29,611 bases of DNA from JBHOQX01 sp042408595 (GTDB lineage: Bacteria; Chloroflexota; Chloroflexia; Chloroflexales; Roseiflexaceae), in contig JBHOQX010000040.1 in assembly GCA_042408595.1 (NCBI GenBank), forward strand, positions 1 through 29,611. The letters run 5' to 3'. Numbering within the stretch: the stretch's first letter is position 1; each line of letters begins with the position of its first letter. This document shows, in pieces, positions 26,708 to 29,611 of this stretch. Made by a program: the position numbers and the translations under genes. The notes beneath the pieces are model-generated. The model saw nothing but the letters and a program-made list of their open reading frames with translations, did not search any database and was not told where the DNA came from.

Positions 26708-28033
26708 ATGGCTATTCAGCAGGAACTGATGGCAAAACTGGACGCGCGCGCGGCGACCGTCGGCATCATCGGCCTGGGGTATGTCGGGCTGCCGCTGGCG
26801 GTGCGCGCCGCGCGCCTCGGCCATAGCGTCATCGGCTTCGACGTGAACCCGGCGCGCGTCGCGGCGATCAACCGTGGCGAAAGCGATGTGGGCGACGTGC
26901 CCGCCGAGTCCGTGGCCACGTTGCGCGACAGCGGCCGCCTGGAGGCGACGGCCGACTTCCGCCGGCTGCGCGCCTGCGATATCGTCATCATCTGCGTGCC
27001 GACGCCGCTCAACAAGACGCGCGACCCGGATCTGCGCGCCATCGAGCAGGCGGCCGAGGCGACCGCCCGCGCGCTGCGGGCCGGGCAGCTGGTCGTTCTG
27101 GAAAGCACCACCTGGCCCGGCACGACCGAGGAGGTCGTCCAGCCGCGGCTGGAGGCGACCGGCATGCGCGTCGGCGAGGACATCTTTCTGGCCTTCTCGC
27201 CGGAGCGGATCGACCCGGGGCAGACCAGCAGCAAGGGGTGGACGGTCGAGAACACGCCGAAGGTGGTCGGCGGGGTGACGCCGGCCTGCACCGCGCTTGC
27301 CGCCGCGTTCTATGGGCAGATCACCAGCCAGGTCGTCCCGGTTTCGTCGCCGCGGGTGGCCGAGCTGACCAAGCTCTTCGAGAATATCTTCCGCAATGTC
27401 AATATCGCGCTGGTGAACGAACTGGCCCTGCTGTGCGACCGGATGGGCCTGAGCGTGTGGGAGGTGATCGACGCGGCGGCGACCAAGCCGTTCGGCTTCA
27501 TGAAGTTCACCCCCGGCCCCGGCCTCGGCGGGCACTGCATCCCGATCGACCCGTTCTACCTGACCTGGAAGGCCCGCGAGTTCGACCTGACGACCCGCTT
27601 TATCGAGCTGTCCGGCGAGGTGAACGCTCAGATGCCGCGCCACGTGCGCGAGCTGACGCTGCGCGCGCTCAACCGTAACGGCCGGGCGCTCCGCGGTGCG
27701 GAGGTTGTCCTGCTCGGCGTGGCCTACAAGAAAGACGTGGCCGACTCCCGCGAGTCGCCGGTGTTCAAAATCATGCAGTTGCTGGAGGCGGACGGCGCGC
27801 GGATCACCACCGTCGATCCGTTGATCGACGAGTTTCAGTCACACGATGGCACGCTGTACCGCACCACGCCCTTCTCTGAAACACTGCTGCGGCAGGCGGA
27901 TTGCGTGGTGATCGTCACCGACCACAGCGCCTTCGATTACGCCCAGATCGTCCGCTGGGCGCGGGCGGTGGTGGACACGCGCAACGCGACGCGGGATGTG
28001 ACCGAGGGACGCGAGAAGATTGTGCTGTTGTAA
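26708..28033 (+). CDS. Nucleotide-sugar dehydrogenase (UDP-GlcNAc/ManNAc 6-dehydrogenase type)
   Basis: A cytosolic NAD-dependent four-electron oxidation of a UDP-sugar to a UDP-uronic acid. The 441-residue protein has the UDP-glucose/GDP-mannose dehydrogenase layout: Rossmann GLGYVGLPLAVRAARLGH, IICVPTPLNKTRDPD, LESTTWPGTTEEV, FSPERIDPG, then ELTKLFENIFRNVNIALVNE. The catalytic Cys sits in GPGLGGHCIPIDPFYLTWKA, and GVAYKKDVADSRESP marks the C-terminal domain. The GHCIPIDPFYL(T/S)WKAR pattern fits the WbpA-type GlcNAc/ManNAc enzymes better than UDP-glucose dehydrogenases, but the substrate needs testing. ATG 26708 has GGAGG 6 bases upstream. It follows the GT4 gene by 140 bases and probably supplies acidic sugars for the same polysaccharide. 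Confidence 0.94.
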   Translation: MAIQQELMAKLDARAATVGIIGLGYVGLPLAVRAARLGHSVIGFDVNPARVAAINRGESDVGDVPAESVATLRDSGRLEATADFRRLRACDIVIICVPTPLNKTRDPDLRAIEQAAEATARALRAGQLVVLESTTWPGTTEEVVQPRLEATGMRVGEDIFLAFSPERIDPGQTSSKGWTVENTPKVVGGVTPACTALAAAFYGQITSQVVPVSSPRVAELTKLFENIFRNVNIALVNELALLCDRMGLSVWEVIDAAATKPFGFMKFTPGPGLGGHCIPIDPFYLTWKAREFDLTTRFIELSGEVNAQMPRHVRELTLRALNRNGRALRGAEVVLLGVAYKKDVADSRESPVFKIMQLLEADGARITTVDPLIDEFQSHDGTLYRTTPFSETLLRQADCVVIVTDHSAFDYAQIVRWARAVVDTRNATRDVTEGREKIVLL

Positions 28034-28077
28034 CAATCACGCCGCCGTCGCGTTACTCTTGGTGGGGTAAAAGCATT

Positions 28078-28083
28078 TATACT
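28078..28083 (+). promoter_or_regulatory. -10 element upstream of the DUF4388 gene leader
   Basis: TATACT at 28078-28083 in an A/T-rich spot (TAAAAGCATTTATACTGATG) within otherwise GC-rich sequence. A TTACTC at 28053-28058 gives a 19-base spacer, a weak -35. It would produce a leader of about 185 bases before the DUF4388 ATG. Confidence 0.45.
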
Positions 28084-28103
28084 GATGAGTGAGCGTACGC
28101 AGC

Positions 28104-28247
28104 GGGGAGATGTGGCGGGGCGAAGCCGTTGCGAGATCTCCCCCGGGCGCGTGTGCGCGCGGACGAGCGCTCATCGCGGGCCGCATGCCCGCCGGCGAGG
28201 AGGAGCTGTTTCGGAGGGCCTGTGGTCCTCCCGGCCTCCTGTCCGGG
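28104..28247 (+). other. Hairpin-rich 5' leader of the DUF4388 gene
   Basis: At least four perfect or near-perfect stems lie in series: GGGGAGAT (28104-28111) with ATCTCCCC (28136-28143); GCGGGC (28176-28181) with GCCCGC (28187-28192); GGAGGGCC (28213-28220) with GGTCCTCC (28224-28231, one G-T) around a TGT loop; and CCCGG (28230-28234) with CCGGG (28243-28247), which competes with the previous one for two bases. It matches no riboswitch I can name and may be only a GC-rich structured leader. Confidence 0.35.
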
Positions 28248-28276
28248 CGGCTCCGACGCAACTCTGGCTGGTGGCC

Positions 28277-28888
28277 ATGGAACTCGAAGGCAGCCTGAAG
28301 CACTTCTCGCTCGCCGAGCTGATCGGCATGATCGTCTTCAGCTCGGTCACCGGCGTGCTCGAAGTCGGCGCGACGAGTGTCGTCGGGCGCGTCTATTCGC
28401 GCGACGGGCGGATCTACCACGCCGAGGCGGGCGACCTGACAGGTGCGGATGCGTTCTGCCAGATCTTCGAAGGCGAGGCCGTCTGGTTCCGCTTCACCGC
28501 CGGAGCGACCGCGGAGGCCGAGACGGTCTGGCGGGACCCGATGGATTTGCTGGCGCAGGCCGAGCGCCGCGCCGAGCTGTGGGTGCGGGTGCGGCCCTAC
28601 ATTCCCAGCCTGGACTGTGTGCCGGTGCTGCGCACCACCGCGCCGGACTCGCGGGTGCATGTCAGCCGCGCTGGCTGGGACGCCCTGACGCAGATCGACG
28701 GCGTCCGCAGCGTCGCCGAGATCGCCGCTGCGGTGGGCTATGTGCCGCTGGAGATGGCCGATGCCCTGGTCGGCCTGGTGCAGCAGGGGCTGATCGCGAT
28801 CAAGCCGCCGCGCGGCGTGATGCTCGACGCGCCCGAGCCAGGCAGCCTGGCGGAGCGCCTGCTCAGCGGGCCGCTGCTGCGCCCATGA
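28277..28888 (+). CDS. DUF4388 (PATAN-like) domain protein
   Basis: A 203-residue protein. The N-terminal DUF4388 domain (about 1-100) shows the family start MELEGSLKHFSLAELIGMI, then VTGVLEV, GRVYSRDGRIYHAEAGDLTGADAF and FCQIFEGEAVWFRF. DUF4388 proteins occur with gliding motility, chemotaxis and signalling modules in several phyla. The C-terminal region (about 145-185, QIDGVRSVAEIAAAVGY and ALVGLVQQGLIAI) looks like a helix-turn-helix. ATG 28277 is preferred; the frame from 28085 runs through the leader and shows no domain. A weak TGGTGG is upstream. Exact function unknown. Confidence 0.85.
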   Translation: MELEGSLKHFSLAELIGMIVFSSVTGVLEVGATSVVGRVYSRDGRIYHAEAGDLTGADAFCQIFEGEAVWFRFTAGATAEAETVWRDPMDLLAQAERRAELWVRVRPYIPSLDCVPVLRTTAPDSRVHVSRAGWDALTQIDGVRSVAEIAAAVGYVPLEMADALVGLVQQGLIAIKPPRGVMLDAPEPGSLAERLLSGPLLRP

Positions 28889-28943
28889 CCTGCGCAGCGC
28901 CTCTGAGGGTTGCCCATTCGATGCCCGGCGCTCGGCGATCGCG

Positions 28944-29611
28944 CTACGGCTTGAGCAGCACTTTCCCGGCTGTCTCGCGCGCGGCCAGCCGGCGCTGCGC
29001 TTCCGCCGCCTCGGCCAGCGGCAGCACGCTGTCGATCCGCACCTGCAGCACGCCGTCGCTGATCCAGCGCAGGACATCCCCAGCGCGCATCAGCAGCTCC
29101 TCGCGGGTGGCGACATAATGGCCGAGCGTCGGGCGCGTGAGGAACAGCGAGCCCTTCGCGTTGAGCACCTGCGGATCGAGCGGCGGCACCGCTCCGCTCG
29201 ACTGCCCGCACAGCACCATGTACCCGCGCGGGCGCAGGCAGTTCAGGCTCCGGTCGAAGGTATCGCGCCCGACCGAGTCGTAGACGGCGTCCACGCCGCG
29301 CCCGCTGGTCAGGCGCTTCACTACCGGCTCGAAATCCTCTTCGGTGTAGCGGATCACCTCGTCCGCGCCGGCGGCGCGCGCCAGTTCCGCCTTCTCCGCG
29401 GTGGACACCGTGCCGATCACCCGGGCGCCACGCCGCTTCGCCATCTGCACCAACAACAGCCCGACCCCGCCAGCCGCCGCGTGGACCAGGATCTGGTCGC
29501 CTGGCTGCACCGGGTAGGTGCTGTGCACCAGGTAGTGCGCCGTCATCCCCTGGAGCATAGCCGCCGCCGCCTGCTCGTCGGTGATGTTCTCCGGCAGCGG
29601 GACGAGGCGTT
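28944..29611 (-). CDS. Quinone oxidoreductase/zinc-independent MDR, 5' end cut by the window
   Basis: NADPH:quinone reductase (zeta-crystallin-like) of the medium-chain dehydrogenase family. About 221 C-terminal residues are in the window; the frame continues through RLVPLPENITDEQAAAAM to the edge, so the start and the substrate-domain N-terminus lie beyond it. The Rossmann domain is clear: AAAGGVGLLLVQMAKRRGA, GADEVIRYTEEDFEPVV, GVDAVYDSVGRDTFDRSL, and the later GHYVATREELLMRAGDV and LPLAEAAEAQRRLAARETAGKVLL. No zinc-binding cysteines are seen. The frame is intact in the window. It is convergent with the DUF4388 gene (55-base gap). Confidence 0.92.
   Translation of the reverse strand, partial: RLVPLPENITDEQAAAAMLQGMTAHYLVHSTYPVQPGDQILVHAAAGGVGLLLVQMAKRRGARVIGTVSTAEKAELARAAGADEVIRYTEEDFEPVVKRLTSGRGVDAVYDSVGRDTFDRSLNCLRPRGYMVLCGQSSGAVPPLDPQVLNAKGSLFLTRPTLGHYVATREELLMRAGDVLRWISDGVLQVRIDSVLPLAEAAEAQRRLAARETAGKVLLKP

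Noticed and set aside
28085..28276. DUF4388 protein start at 28085
   Set aside because: The extra 64 residues are Arg/Pro-rich and unlike the domain; MELEGSLKHF is the usual start of the family.

Overview
This is a GC-rich bacterial window (29.6 kb) with tightly packed genes on both strands, TATAAT-type (often extended TGnTATAAT) sigma-70 promoters, and many heptamer/octamer tandem repeats. Gene content and repeat style suggest a Chloroflexota bacterium, perhaps a Chloroflexia relative of Roseiflexus or Kouleothrix. That placement is inference from protein style and repeats; there is no rRNA or other marker here to prove it.

Layout. 1-2766 (+): recO, a two-TM PH-domain/SHOCT membrane protein, and a trimeric purine nucleoside phosphorylase. 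2777-7768 (-): a DUF427 protein, a penicillin-acylase-family Ntn hydrolase, an 81-residue hypothetical protein, a NudL-like Nudix hydrolase and a membrane-anchored Pro/Thr-rich protein. 7927-8391 (+): a Fur-family regulator, divergent from the Pro/Thr-rich protein. 8506-10731 (-): a lipoprotein DsbA-like oxidoreductase interrupted by one in-frame TGA exactly at the first position of its CxxC motif, then a secreted VCBS/FG-GAP repeat protein. 11056-13881 (+): a large NB-ARC/TPR STAND ATPase. 13958-16960 (-): hsp20 followed by lon, a proteostasis operon. 17098-19419 (-): a secreted PQQ-type sugar dehydrogenase with a PKD domain. 19615-28888 (+): an adenylate kinase, glycogen synthase, a GT-C type membrane glycosyltransferase, a GT4 glycosyltransferase, a nucleotide-sugar dehydrogenase and a DUF4388 protein; the middle of this run looks like envelope or exopolysaccharide synthesis. 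28944-end (-): a quinone oxidoreductase cut by the window edge.

The strongest unusual signal is at 8506-9237. The reading frame stays open across the TGA, both halves together make one complete thioredoxin-fold lipoprotein, and a stem-loop matching published rules for a bacterial SECIS element lies directly downstream. The simplest reading is a selenoprotein with a U-G-T-C active site; a nonsense mutation is the alternative.

The second theme is short tandem repeats. Heptamer repeats (GGACGAC, CCCTAGC and GGGGTCA types) and an octamer TGACAAGG type lie in gaps, and some sit in frame inside lon, the GT-C enzyme and the GT4 enzyme, adding peptide segments their families do not need. Other points of interest are a shared C-terminal P-x-x-R-R ending on two secreted proteins, a perfect 40-bp palindrome at 17044-17083, and a hairpin-rich leader before the DUF4388 gene.
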